A DNA stretch of 64,000 bases from Bacillota bacterium (GCA_023425025.1 JAFADG010000024.1:206316-270315), one strand, 5' to 3'. Shown: positions 35,621 through 45,209, counted from the stretch's first letter. A program made the numbers and translations. Notes: generated by a model from the sequence alone, not told the origin.

Positions 35621-37495
35621 TCAGTCCTCCATGGCCTGCCGGCGCAACACGCCCTGGCTCCCCTGCTTCTGTTTGATGAACACTTTGTTCCTGTACATGT
35701 TTTCATCGGCAACGCGTATCAGATCGTCCATCGTTTGGCCGGAGCCCGGCTGATACTCGGCGGCGCCGAAGCTCAGGCTCAGCAGGAACAAATGCCGGTC
35801 GCTGCTGTTGATCGCTTCCGCCTTGTCCAGAATTCTGTGCAGTACAGCCTCCGCTTCCGCAAGGCTGGTTGCGGCCAGTATGACCAGGAACTCATCGCCC
35901 CCCAGCCTGCATACGACATCCGATTCCCGCAGGCTGTCTTTCAGCACACCTACGGCCGTAACGATCAATTCATCCCCGCAGCTGTGGCCCAGCGTATCGT
36001 TGACCGATTTCAGGCCGTTGATATCCATGAAGAGTATAACAAAGCTCTGATTTTCCTGGTTGGCTTTTTGTATCTGCCGCTGCATGATCAGCATGCCCGA
36101 CCTGCGATTGAGGGTTCCCGTCATCTCGTCCGTTGTCGCGTATCTGTGCAGCAGCTCATCCATTTCCTTGCGCCGGGTGACGTCCTCCTTGATGGCGATG
36201 TAATGGGTGATCCTTCCCTTTTGGTCCTTCACCGAGGAGATGAGCGTCTCCTCCCAATACAGTTCGCCATTCTTCCGCTTGTTGCAGAATGTGCCGCGCC
36301 AATCCTGCCCCGTCTTGATCGCGTGCCACATTTCATCAAAGTACGCCTGGTCATGCACGTCAGATTTCAGCAAATTCAGATTTTTGCTCACGCATTCCTG
36401 CAAGCTGTAGCCGGTGACCTGTGAAAAGGCCGGATTCACATATTCCACGACGCCGTTTGTATCCGTGATCACAATGACGCTGGAGGACTGCTGCACGGCC
36501 AGGAACAGCTTTTGCTGCATTTCTTCGGCCGCCCGGCTTTTGCTGACGCTGTGCACCATCATGGCGATGGCTGCGATTAACAGGACGAAGAAGGCAAAGA
36601 GCGCCGCCATCAACCACCACTGGGCCGGGCTCAGAATCGGTATGCTGCCGGGCGCCAGAAAAGTGTACAGTATCCAGTCTGTATCGCCAATGCTTCTTTG
36701 AGACAGGACATATTCCCGGTCATCGATGTTCGCGGTGTCGTCTTGGATGGACAAACCCAACTGCTCTATCGGAATATTCAGAAACTGCTGTGACGCGGTG
36801 ATGGCATCCAGCGCCTCGGAAGACAGCGGATATATGGACCTGTACAGCCAGCCATCCTGATTGGCGGAAAAAACGATTCCGTCGCTTGTCGCGACAGCCG
36901 CCGCAGCCGGAGCATGCTCAAGAATTTCATCAAACACCTGCATACCGAGTTTGCTGACCAATACGCCCAGGATCTCGCCCGCGGCATCACGCACCGGCGA
37001 GCTGAAGTAAACGCCGCGCTCCTGTGTTGCCGAGCCAAGCGCGGGATAGATAACATCAAACCCCTTCATGGCCTCCGTAAAATAGGGGCGGAAGCTGAAA
37101 TCCATTCCTTCTATGTTGAGTGACTCATCCTTGGCATTGATGCTGGATGCGGCAACAATCCCCGTTATGTCCATCAGGTAACACAAATCCAGGCCAAGCG
37201 TCATTTGCACGGTATTGAGCTTGATCCTGGTATCATCGTATCCATCCGCGCTTCTCGTAGAAAGCAGTTCGATAACCAACGCATCTGACGCCAGTATTTT
37301 TGTCACACCCGACATCTTTGGAAAGGAAGTGTGGCTGATATCCGTAAAGAGCGCTTCGCTGCTTTTTCGCGCATATTCTTTTTTGTTTTCGGCCCTGAAT
37401 AAAAAAAACATGCACAGGGCAATGGCCAACAGAACAGCGGCAGATATCGCGATAAAAAAAGACAATGACTTTTCATTCACCCTCATCTTTTCCAT
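35621..37495 (-). CDS. Membrane diguanylate cyclase: dCache-PAS-GGDEF
   Basis: A 624-aa protein. Membrane segment 1 (about 10-33), an extracytoplasmic Cache domain (about 40-275), membrane segment 2, PAS/PAC (about 325-445; VEYVNPAFSQVTGYSLQECV) and GGDEF (about 455-610). The active site RLGGDEF is intact and RESD five residues upstream is the RxxD product-inhibition site, so it should make c-di-GMP and be feedback-inhibited. No EAL domain. I start it at 37495, where GGGAGGTGG precedes ATG; the frame opens 23 codons earlier. It lies beside motAB. Confidence 0.92.
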   Translation of the reverse strand: MEKMRVNEKSLSFFIAISAAVLLAIALCMFFLFRAENKKEYARKSSEALFTDISHTSFPKMSGVTKILASDALVIELLSTRSADGYDDTRIKLNTVQMTLGLDLCYLMDITGIVAASSINAKDESLNIEGMDFSFRPYFTEAMKGFDVIYPALGSATQERGVYFSSPVRDAAGEILGVLVSKLGMQVFDEILEHAPAAAAVATSDGIVFSANQDGWLYRSIYPLSSEALDAITASQQFLNIPIEQLGLSIQDDTANIDDREYVLSQRSIGDTDWILYTFLAPGSIPILSPAQWWLMAALFAFFVLLIAAIAMMVHSVSKSRAAEEMQQKLFLAVQQSSSVIVITDTNGVVEYVNPAFSQVTGYSLQECVSKNLNLLKSDVHDQAYFDEMWHAIKTGQDWRGTFCNKRKNGELYWEETLISSVKDQKGRITHYIAIKEDVTRRKEMDELLHRYATTDEMTGTLNRRSGMLIMQRQIQKANQENQSFVILFMDINGLKSVNDTLGHSCGDELIVTAVGVLKDSLRESDVVCRLGGDEFLVILAATSLAEAEAVLHRILDKAEAINSSDRHLFLLSLSFGAAEYQPGSGQTMDDLIRVADENMYRNKVFIKQKQGSQGVLRRQAMED

Positions 37496-37756
37496 AAGGC
37501 CACCTCCCGCTTTTGTGAAGTGCCGCCTGTGTATATAGAATGTGATTGATATACCCGTTTTCACGTGAAGAGAACCATATCATAGCAAAAAAAAAGGCTG
37601 TAACCCAGAAACAGAAGGATGCCTGCTTTGTTGTATTCTGTCTTTGGACATAAGATGAAATATGATATGCCGCGCCAAAAGCCTGGCACGGCAGGAAAAT
37701 ATCAAATATGAGCGAAATCATTGCCCAGGCGTCCCCGCGGCAACCTTCCCTTTTTG

Positions 37757-38641
37757 CTAATTCTGGGCATCGTCGCTCTTGAGTTCAATGGAGAATTCCA
37801 CGCGCCGGTTGAGCGCTCTGCCCTCGTTGGTCGTATTATCGGCGATGGGGCGGAACTCGCCATACCCCGCCGAGGAAAACTTTTCATCCTGCACGGTGGA
37901 TCCGTCGATCAGATACCGAACCACGCTGCCGGCGCGTCCGGTGGACAATTCCCAGTTGCTCGGGAATTGCGCCGTGGAGATCGGGAGCGTATCCGTATGT
38001 CCCTCGATATGGATGTACTCAATGGTATCGTCATACTTTGACAATATATCGGCAATCCTGTCCAGCACAGGCTTCACTTCATCTTTGATATCCGCCTTGC
38101 CCACATCGAACAGAACGGAGTCCATCAATCGTATCACCACCCGGTTCTTCCCATGCCGGTTGGCGCTGACCCGTCCTTCCATCCCGGCTTTCCTGATCTC
38201 CTCCCGCAGTTCCTTGATGAACTCTTCGAGATTCATCTCCATAATATCAACCTGCTCGGGAATGTTGAGCTCCTCCGCTCCCGGATTGAGTACCGGCTCC
38301 TCGGTATTCGTGACTGCCGCATTCCCGTCCTCGGGAAGATCCCGGTTGACGCTGAGTTCTCCTTCCAACCCGGCAAGCCTGATACTCTCCTCCAGTCTCT
38401 CGATGAACCGGTCGACATCATTTGCAGCTCCGTTTTCTGCCGCTTCGACAATGGCGTCCATACTTTCCGACAGCTTTTCCGCGGACTCGCGCACCCTGAC
38501 CCCCTGTGACAGAAGAGCAAAGGAGAGCAGGAGCACGAATACCGCCATCAGGTCGGTTACGAGGTCACTGTAACTGGCCAAATAACCTTCGTTTTCCTCT
38601 TCCTCCTCCTCTTCTTCATCGTCCTCTTCCCAGTAGGGCAT
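37757..38641 (-). CDS. motB: MotB-like stator/OmpA-domain protein with duplicated linker
   Basis: A 294-aa protein. One membrane segment with the channel aspartate Asp26 in YSDLVTDLMAVFVLLLSFALL, then a linker, then an OmpA peptidoglycan-binding domain (VLFDVGKADIKDEVKPVLDRIA, IEGHTDTLPI, ELSTGRAGSVVRYL, NRRVEF). Two oddities: the N-terminus is very acidic (a run of Asp/Glu at 5-16) where MotB is usually basic, and the plug/linker segment RFIERLEESIRLAGLEGELS is repeated later as EFIKELREEIRKAGMEGRVS. It is 44 bp behind motA. Confidence 0.88.
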   Translation of the reverse strand: MPYWEEDDEEEEEEEENEGYLASYSDLVTDLMAVFVLLLSFALLSQGVRVRESAEKLSESMDAIVEAAENGAANDVDRFIERLEESIRLAGLEGELSVNRDLPEDGNAAVTNTEEPVLNPGAEELNIPEQVDIMEMNLEEFIKELREEIRKAGMEGRVSANRHGKNRVVIRLMDSVLFDVGKADIKDEVKPVLDRIADILSKYDDTIEYIHIEGHTDTLPISTAQFPSNWELSTGRAGSVVRYLIDGSTVQDEKFSSAGYGEFRPIADNTTNEGRALNRRVEFSIELKSDDAQN

Positions 38642-38685
38642 GCATTACGCCTCCTTCCCTCTCACAGTGCGCGTCTGATCATCCA

Positions 38686-39516
38686 TCACATTCCCGCCGG
38701 AACTGTCTTTGCTTTCCCCTTCCGCTTCGCCTCGCTCTTCTTTGCCTGCTGTTTTGTCACGTGGGACATCAGCTCTTCACGCAAGAGCCTTGGGTTTTTG
38801 CCGCCCCGGATCGCCAGGAGGCCATCCATCAGCAACATATTTCTGGCCTTCTCCATCGCGCTGTTTCTCTGCAGCCTCTTGGCCAGCGGTGAAAAGATGA
38901 CGTTCGCCAGAAACCCGCCATAGAAGGAGGATACCAGCTCAATTGCCATCATGGGTCCCAGTTTATCCGGATCCATCATGTTGACGAGCATCGGGATCAG
39001 GCCGACGTAGGTGCCCACCAGGCCCAGACTTGGCGCCGTGCTCGCGATCATGCTGACCATGGCGATACCGTCTCCATGCCGCCGCTGGCTGTGGTGGATT
39101 TCCTTTTGAAGGGCAGATTCCACATCCTCCCATCCGCCTCCATCCACCAGCAGATTCAGTCCTTTCTTCAAAAAGGGATTGGTTGTTTCATCCGCATACT
39201 TTTCAAGCGCCAGCAAACCATTTCTTCTGGAAATGTCGCACAGTTCCACAATAGTCTCAATGTCGTCAAGCGGTTCGTGCTTGTCCATCACAAACGCCTG
39301 CTTTATGACGCTGCCCAGTGTCTTCAAAACGCTGAAGGGAAAGGACATGACCAACACGCAGATTGTTCCACCCACAATAATAAGCAGCGATGGGATATTA
39401 ACAAACAGCCCAATATTTTCTTCTCCGCCCTCCATGATCGCGATGGCGACGCAGAAGACACCCCCGATTAATCCAAGAAATGTCGTCAACGCAAACTTTT
39501 TCTTCTTTTTTTTCAT
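38686..39516 (-). CDS. motA: MotA-like stator subunit
   Basis: A 276-aa protein with four membrane segments. It starts with a Lys-rich tail, has IIVGGTICVLVMSFP in the second segment, the charged cytoplasmic loop, and the pore segments ASTAPSLGLVGTYVGLIPML and ELVSSFYGGFLANVIFSPLAKRL. With MotB it forms an ion-driven motor unit. GAGGAGGAACGC precedes the ATG. No other flagellar or chemotaxis gene is in the window, so use in a flagellum is inferred. Confidence 0.92.
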   Translation of the reverse strand: MKKKKKKFALTTFLGLIGGVFCVAIAIMEGGEENIGLFVNIPSLLIIVGGTICVLVMSFPFSVLKTLGSVIKQAFVMDKHEPLDDIETIVELCDISRRNGLLALEKYADETTNPFLKKGLNLLVDGGGWEDVESALQKEIHHSQRRHGDGIAMVSMIASTAPSLGLVGTYVGLIPMLVNMMDPDKLGPMMAIELVSSFYGGFLANVIFSPLAKRLQRNSAMEKARNMLLMDGLLAIRGGKNPRLLREELMSHVTKQQAKKSEAKRKGKAKTVPAGM

Positions 39517-39589
39517 TTGCGTTCCTCCTCTTCCTCCACCGTTGGGATGAGCTTTGACATTAAAAAAGGAAAATGTTTCTGCAAATCAG

Positions 39590-39740
39590 CCTGTAAGCAT
39601 TCCTTGCACCGGACAAAATCGCTGGATGAGGCACTTCTGAACAATCACAATCGGCCGGTTCCGTTGCTTTGCGGCATCGGCTTTCGCCGTCTCCGCGCCA
39701 ACTACATATCTGGGAGAGAAGGACCCGATGTGTAACCCTC
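39590..39740 (-). promoter_or_regulatory. Candidate c-di-GMP-I (GEMM-like) riboswitch in the motAB leader
   Basis: The motA mRNA would have a leader of about 225 nt. On the minus strand it contains CGGCGAAAGCCG, a GNRA-capped hairpin, followed by ATGCCGCAAAGC, close to the GAAA-hairpin plus GACGCAAAGC core of GEMM-I aptamers. The expected GGCAAACC strand before the hairpin is not clear (GGAGACGGC here), and the third helix is uncertain. The neighbouring diguanylate cyclase and stator target make the assignment attractive but unproven. Confidence 0.3.
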
Positions 39741-39750
39741 ACGATTATTC

Positions 39751-39778
39751 ATTATAACATTGTTGCGAAAAATGGCAA
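39751..39778 (-). promoter_or_regulatory. Promoter of motAB
   Basis: Reading leftwards: TTGCCA (39778-39773), 16 bp, TATAAT (39756-39751). It predicts a start near 39743 and a long untranslated leader. Confidence 0.65.
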
Positions 39779-40140
39779 GTTGATAGTTGTTTTTTTGACA
39801 TCCTGGCGATTTTTAGCGAAGAAAGTTGCACCCTGTCGCACAGTGCGGCTGTTTGGTGATGTGAATCTCACGACCAAAGGTGTTCACCCAGTACAAGCGG
39901 CATGTGTTCAATCATTTCCACGAGAGAGCATGCCTGCAAAACCACCCTGAACAAAAGTGCAAAAAGAAACAGCCGCCTTCCCTGCAAAGCCCCAAAAGGG
40001 TTCGGGTGACGGCCACTGTTTCATGCCAAGCAAAACTATCCTTCTTCCATGGACCGATTCAAGTGGTGTACGACGTTTTCCTCAGTATATATCGCTGACT
40101 TCAGGCTTTAAAAACAAAACAGCGCTCCGCGCGTGATATA
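39779..40140. other. 362-bp gap, no gene seen
   Basis: I see no gene, hairpin terminator or repeat here between the motAB promoter and the broken serine hydrolase. Confidence 0.5.
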
Positions 40141-41276
40141 TCAATCATCCAGGCAGGCATACACGATATTCCGCAGCCTGTAATAAACGTATGGCTCATG
40201 GCTGCCCAGCATGTGCTGGGCGTATACGATGGTGACCTCATTTTCCGGATCGATGATCATATACGTGCCGGCAGCCCCGCGCCAGCCGAACTCGCCGATG
40301 GGGCTCAGGGATTCCCCCGCCGCCCTATCCGCCATCGTATGCACGCCCAGCCCATAGCCGTATCCGGCCATGTGGGAAAAGCACTTGTGAAAGTCGTCCA
40401 TCAAGGTGGGGCCAAGGTGGTTGGCCCGCATCAGGTCAACGGTGCGGCTGGAGAGGATGCGCGTGCCGTTTTCGGCCTTCCCCTTGCGGCAAAGCGTTTG
40501 GGCAAAGCGGGCCAGGTCGTCCACAGAGGAAATCAATCCCGCGCCGCCGCTCTCATACAAAGGACCCAGATGATACGCGTTGGCCGTCTTGGCCGGCTCG
40601 GGGCGGTTTGACTTGGGATTGAAGCAGTATTGCGGGGCCATCCGCTGCGCCATATCCTCCGAAATGGCATAGCCGGAGCGTGTCATGCCGATGGGCAGCA
40701 AAACATGGTCCCGCACATATGCGCCGAAGGTTTGCCCGGAGACGGCCTCCACCAGCCCGGCCAGAACATCGTGGCAAAGGCTGTAGTTCCAGTGCGTTCC
40801 GGGCTCGAACAGCAGCGGATCTCTGGCAATCGCGCGCACGATCTCGCGGGTGGGGCATGCCCCGCCCGTTCTTTCCCTGACTTCCCGGATAAATGCGTAT
40901 CCCGGTCATAATCAAGCCCCGCCGTCATCATAAACAGGTCGCGGACCTTCACGGTGTTCATGGCCTTGTCAATCGTTCCGTCCGCTTTGCGGACGAGCAT
41001 TTGCCCAAACTCGGGCAGGTAGTCGGATACCGGATCGGTGAGCAGAAACGCGCCTTTTTCGAACAGCTGCAGCGCTGCCGCGCACGTGACGATTTTGGAA
41101 ACGGAATATACGCAGTACAGCGCATCGGGGGAAAGCCGCCGTTTTGATTCTATATCCGCATACCCTGCGCTGTGCCGGTAAACAGGCTTGCCCTGATAAA
41201 ACACCGCGCAATCCAGGCCGGGGATCCGCCAATCGGTCAAATGATTGAGAAAGTCAGTCAATGGTTCGAAATTCAT
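40141..41276 (-). pseudogene. Class C beta-lactamase-like serine hydrolase, frameshifted
   Basis: The two halves lie in different frames. The N-terminal part (from ATG 41276) has VYSVSKIVTCAAALQLFEKG with the S-x-x-K nucleophile and ends at about DYDRD. The C-terminal part resumes as AFIREVRERTGGACPTREIV and continues through HWNYSLCHDVLAGLVEAVSG (Y-S-L in the Y-x-N position) to GWRGAAGTYMIIDPE. A single-base change between about 40890 and 40905 explains the break. Intact, it would be a roughly 380-aa esterase/beta-lactamase-fold enzyme. It could be a true mutation or a sequencing error. Confidence 0.8.
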
Positions 41277-41294
41277 GATTCTTTCCTTGCTTTC

Positions 41295-41987
41295 CTACGG
41301 TTTTACGGCAATGAGCAGCGCATCCGAATTCATGCTGTGCATGGGGATGACCGAAACGCAGTCCTGATGGATAATGGAAGGCGCTGTGAACAGCCTGTCC
41401 TCCAGCTGGATGAGCAGGACGTCATACCCGTTAAGATCGATGGCCAGCCTGATTTCATCATTGTAGGGGATATACGCGGCGACCTTGGCAAGGTCCCCGG
41501 ACACAGACAGCCGTATTTCCGCCGTATCGTTCAAAACGGCTTCCTGCCGCGGCAGCATGTCCCACAGCGCGTAATTTTCAAAAACCCATTTGGCGAAAGA
41601 TGCGTCCCACGCGCCCTTTAATTCAAGGGCCTTGCGCCATTCCAGCGGTTTGCCGCCAAACGGCTCGTTGGAAAACTGTTTCCCGGACCGGTGCCAGCTC
41701 CAAACGCCCTGCGCCCCGTACGACACACCGGCGCCGGCGCCGGAAAGCAGGCTTTGCCAGACCGCCTTGCGTATGTCAAAGCGGCTGTACCGGCCATACC
41801 GGCCGCCAAACGCGTGGGCCTCATAGCAGGGCTCGCCGTTCATGACAGGCTGCCGCGGGTGATGCCGGGCATGCTGTTCATCCGCAGGCCATCGCTGGTC
41901 AAAGCTGTGTGAGGCGATGAGAGGTGTTGCGCCTTTGTGCCGGACATGGGCCACAAAGTACCGTATATCTTGTTTGGTAAAATGCAT
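41295..41987 (-). pseudogene. C-terminal remnant of a DUF4038/apiosidase-like glycosidase
   Basis: PVMNGEPCYEAHAFGGRYGRYS, then FDIRKAVWQSLLSGAGAGVSYGAQGVWSW is the catalytic half of DUF4038 (GH140-like) enzymes, with the conserved NGEP glutamate, followed by the C-terminal sandwich (YDVLLIQLEDRLFTAPSI). The N-terminal barrel half is missing and the stretch before NGEP looks internally shortened, so I treat it as a remnant. It reads in the same direction as the broken serine hydrolase, 18 bp away. Confidence 0.6.
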
Positions 41988-41990
41988 ATA

Positions 41991-42034
41991 CCAAAGGCCG
42001 CAGGCTCGTTATGGCCTGCGGCCTTTGGTTGTCT
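41991..42034. terminator. Strong bidirectional-looking hairpin
   Basis: CCAAAGGCCGCAGGC pairs perfectly with GCCTGCGGCCTTTGG around an 8-base loop. It lies between the end of the blaR1-like gene and the glycosidase remnant. Confidence 0.75.
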
Positions 42035-42093
42035 TGTATTGGAAGAGGATGGAAATAATCGGAAAGAAACACACAAATCCATCCTTTGCGATA

Positions 42094-44652
42094 CTACGGC
42101 TGAAGCGACTCCGGTATAAGGTACCACTTTCCATCGATTTGCGCAAGCTGCGCCTGCCTGCTTTCCTGCACGTATGTTCCTGTGGTGTCCGGATAATACA
42201 GGTTTACCTCAACAGTCGCTGCGTCGTCTTTGCCGGCCTCTTTTTGGGCTTCGCCATATGTCCAATAGTAAGACCTCATCTCCATCAGGGACTTCAATAG
42301 TTCCTCCCTTGTGTCTGTCTCCCCGGCTTTCGTTTGATCTTTTCCGATGGGCACGCAAACTGCGGCCATCTGTGCGATATCCTGATCGTGGCAGGCGCGG
42401 GCGAAGGCTTTGAGCACACGGACCGGCTCGCTGTGCATGTACTCTTCCGTGGGCAGCGGCCAAAGCTCAAGCCCCACTTCGGACACGGTCAAGGTGAGCG
42501 CCGGCGTGCTTTCCTCTTGCGCCAGCTTAGGCAACCGCTCTTTCAGCGCCTTGTCAAACGCCTCCCAGTCTTTTGATTCCCACACGGCGTCGGCCGCCGC
42601 GTCCCGGATGCGGGTGATCAGCTTGCTGATCGCGTCGTGCCGCTCTCCGACGGTAATATGATCCGGATCGACTGTCCTCCAATCCAGCCGATACGCGTAA
42701 TTGATACAGCCGCGCATCGTCCATGCAGGCATCAAGGAGAGATCAGGAGTGGATAAATAGAAACGGGTTGGAATTCCAATCATTTCCCCGTACGCTTCTT
42801 CAACGACTTTATACACCGTGCCTTGTATTGCTTCTTTTGCTTTTTGATCGAAGAGATCCTGGTTTTTTTTCAAAAAATCCTGGTACTCTTTAGCGGTCTG
42901 ATCCCGGTAGCCTTTGGGCATCAAGAGAGCAATAAATTCCCGCTGCTCTCTGCTTAAATGATTATCATCATACAAATGAGTATCTATCATGACGTTTGTG
43001 AACCATATGGACAGCGAGTTTCCGCCAAGCTCCTTGGCAATCTCATTCAGCTGCGCGCCCAATTCATTGCTGGCGTTCTTTGGCGGAACTGCGCCAAGTA
43101 TCTGCGTAATATCCAGCGCGCGCGCCGCGCGGTCTGCAGATGTGAGTGCGGCATCCAGCAGCTGGTTGCGCTGGGCGCAGGTCAGCTTTTCGTCTTCGAG
43201 ATACTTCCAATTGAGATCACAAAAGAAGCCCACGCTTCCGGCTTGGTCATCCCGCCCAAATAGCGTACTCCACCGCACTGTGTAGCTGTCTCCACGGGGA
43301 TTTCTTGCTTCCGCGACGCTGTATTTCAGCTGACGCATGAAACGGTTTTCCGCAAAGCGCTGATCAAAAATCATTTTGAGCTTATACAGTTGCGGCGTGA
43401 TCTGCATAGCATATGCTTCGGTTGATAGTTCTTCCCAGCCAGGGGTCTGCATGGACATCAAAAGGTCATAGCTCGCTTGCGGCATGTAGTCGGATACCGG
43501 GACGAGTCCGGTTTCGGGTATGGAAAAGGGGACGGCCGATACCTTATCCGCCAGTACGCTGCCGGTGAGCAGCGCCAGCAAAAGCGTTAAGACAATGAAT
43601 CCGGCGCCCGCCCTGCGTGGCTGGAAGGGGGTCAAAAGCGTGATCCGCTGCTTGATATGTTTCATTTGTTTCACTCCTCCGTTCAGTGGTGAGCATAGCG
43701 ACGTGCGCACGGCTTTTGTGAGCAGCGCCGCGTTTACAATGGTATCCACATAGGCGCTTTGGTGTTCCGGCTCTTTACGTGTAAGCACTGCCTCGTCACA
43801 GGCCATTTCGCATAGAACGCTCATTTCACGCATGAGAAAAGGCATCAGCGGATTGAACCAGTGCGCCGCGGAAACCAGGTAGCCCAGGGCCTTCCCCCAC
43901 AGGTGCCCATGCTTGTAATGGATCAATTCGTGGGTCAGCATCAGGCTCAGCTGCTGCTTATCATATTCTATTGCGGGCAGCAAAAGCATTGGGCGCAACA
44001 GCCCCGCCACCGTGGGCGACTGCACGCAGGGTGTTACGAAGGCCGGCGGGGGCGTTATGCCAAGACAAGCGCTCTGCTCCGAAAGGGCAGCTTGCACATC
44101 CTGCGGTACTGGGCTTTGCCAGCGCCGGATCAAAAGCAGGAAGCGCGCGTGCCGGATGGTCTGAAGCAGCAATACGGTGATGGTTCCCGCTGCCCAAACC
44201 GCGAGCAGCACCCACGCCCACGGGATGTTGAACGCGCGATTCGCGGAAGAGGCGGCCGATTGAGAAGTTTTGGCCTGATGCTTCATATCGCCCGAGGTCT
44301 CTTTCGTGGCAGCCTCGGCAGAGACGCCTTTCGCCGTACCCTGCACGGCCGGATTATCGGCTTCATCAGAAGCTTGCGCGGTTAGCATGGAAAAAAGGGA
44401 TGCATCTTCTGTGAAAACGGCTGCCCCCGCCACCTGCGCGGCAGGCAGCGTGATCTTGGGCAGCAGCAGCGCGGGCCGCCAGGGACACAGCAGCAACGCG
44501 GTCAGCAGCAGCCCCAACAGATACAGCGTGCGCGCACGGTAACGGGTCAGCAGCCGCACCTTGCACAGTGCAAGCCCGCCCAGCAGCAGCGATACGCTTA
44601 GCGACATGCTCAAAAGCGAAACCAGAAAGCCCGCCGCATCAAAGGCATTCAT
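42094..44652 (-). CDS. BlaR1-type M56 metallopeptidase sensor
   Basis: An 852-aa membrane protein. Four membrane segments in the first 380 residues flank the M56 protease with H241-E242 and H245 in THELIHYKHGH. The long C-terminal part (about 390-852) is outside the cell and is not the usual penicillin-binding domain; it has no S-x-x-K that I can identify, so the signal may not be a beta-lactam. GGAGGCAATAGG precedes the ATG at 44652. It lies 1 bp behind the BlaI-type repressor gene; on stimulation it is expected to cause BlaI cleavage. Confidence 0.88.
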   Translation of the reverse strand: MNAFDAAGFLVSLLSMSLSVSLLLGGLALCKVRLLTRYRARTLYLLGLLLTALLLCPWRPALLLPKITLPAAQVAGAAVFTEDASLFSMLTAQASDEADNPAVQGTAKGVSAEAATKETSGDMKHQAKTSQSAASSANRAFNIPWAWVLLAVWAAGTITVLLLQTIRHARFLLLIRRWQSPVPQDVQAALSEQSACLGITPPPAFVTPCVQSPTVAGLLRPMLLLPAIEYDKQQLSLMLTHELIHYKHGHLWGKALGYLVSAAHWFNPLMPFLMREMSVLCEMACDEAVLTRKEPEHQSAYVDTIVNAALLTKAVRTSLCSPLNGGVKQMKHIKQRITLLTPFQPRRAGAGFIVLTLLLALLTGSVLADKVSAVPFSIPETGLVPVSDYMPQASYDLLMSMQTPGWEELSTEAYAMQITPQLYKLKMIFDQRFAENRFMRQLKYSVAEARNPRGDSYTVRWSTLFGRDDQAGSVGFFCDLNWKYLEDEKLTCAQRNQLLDAALTSADRAARALDITQILGAVPPKNASNELGAQLNEIAKELGGNSLSIWFTNVMIDTHLYDDNHLSREQREFIALLMPKGYRDQTAKEYQDFLKKNQDLFDQKAKEAIQGTVYKVVEEAYGEMIGIPTRFYLSTPDLSLMPAWTMRGCINYAYRLDWRTVDPDHITVGERHDAISKLITRIRDAAADAVWESKDWEAFDKALKERLPKLAQEESTPALTLTVSEVGLELWPLPTEEYMHSEPVRVLKAFARACHDQDIAQMAAVCVPIGKDQTKAGETDTREELLKSLMEMRSYYWTYGEAQKEAGKDDAATVEVNLYYPDTTGTYVQESRQAQLAQIDGKWYLIPESLQP

Positions 44653-44653
44653 C

Positions 44654-45022
44654 CTATTGCCTCCTTTGCTGCACCCAGCGTTCAAGCTCCTTCAACTGCT
44701 CCTCGGTCAGCGCGCTGGCATCCACCAGCGAGGCCATCAGACTGGTAAGCGACCCGCCGTGATACTGCTTCACAAAGCCTTCGGTCTCAAAGCGAAGGTA
44801 CTCCTCCCGAGCAACCAGCGGGAAATAGGTGCGCTCCTTCTGCGTTTTCTCGGTGGATACAAAACCGCGCTCAATCAGGCGGTTGAGAAGGGAAATCAGT
44901 GCAGGCAGCTTCCAACCCTTTTCGTTGCCTACCTTGCGCATGAGCTGCGCGGTGGTTACAGGCGGCTCGCTTAACCAAATGGCGTTCATGACGGCAAACT
45001 CGGCTTCCGGAAGTTTTTTCAT
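44654..45022 (-). CDS. BlaI/MecI-family repressor
   Basis: A 122-aa winged-helix protein: EAEFAVMNAIWLSEPPVTTAQLMRKV and LPALISLLNRLIERGFVSTEKTQKERTYFPLV. This is the BlaI fold with the usual dimerisation helices at the end. I start it at the ATG at 45022 behind GGGGGATACGTC; the frame is open further upstream across the operator, without a site. It represses its own operon (see operator) and is inactivated by the BlaR1-like partner. Confidence 0.9.
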   Translation of the reverse strand: MKKLPEAEFAVMNAIWLSEPPVTTAQLMRKVGNEKGWKLPALISLLNRLIERGFVSTEKTQKERTYFPLVAREEYLRFETEGFVKQYHGGSLTSLMASLVDASALTEEQLKELERWVQQRRQ

Positions 45023-45046
45023 GACGTATCCCCCACTCGTGAATGT

Positions 45047-45094
45047 TATACAGCTGTATATGTTTATTATACAAGTGTATAACATGGCTGTCAA
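45047..45094 (-). promoter_or_regulatory. Promoter with two BlaI operators
   Basis: Reading leftwards: TTGACA (45094-45089), 17 bp, TATAAT (45071-45066), a consensus promoter. Two palindromes TATACAnnTGTATA at 45068-45081 and 45047-45060 contain the TACA/TGTA core of bla/mec operators, 21 bp apart, one overlapping the -10 box. Confidence 0.88.
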
Positions 45095-45146
45095 GCCCTG
45101 TTGGAAAATAAAAACAAAATACCAAGTTTCATTTTGCATGCATAGG

Positions 45147-45176
45147 AAATGCCCGCCGTAAAATCGGCGGGCATTT
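45147..45176 (-). terminator. Terminator of gdhA
   Basis: AAATGCCCGCC pairs with GGCGGGCATTT; the T-run lies on the side expected for leftward transcription. Confidence 0.8.
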
Positions 45177-45209
45177 CCCGTAACGAAGGTCTATTCTGCT
45201 TCCGGCGGA

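Noticed and set aside
37757..39516. MotA/MotB pair as part of a Zorya defence system
   Set aside because: No ZorC/ZorD or ZorE-like gene is nearby and the proteins have ordinary stator length; the cyclase and leader suggest motility.
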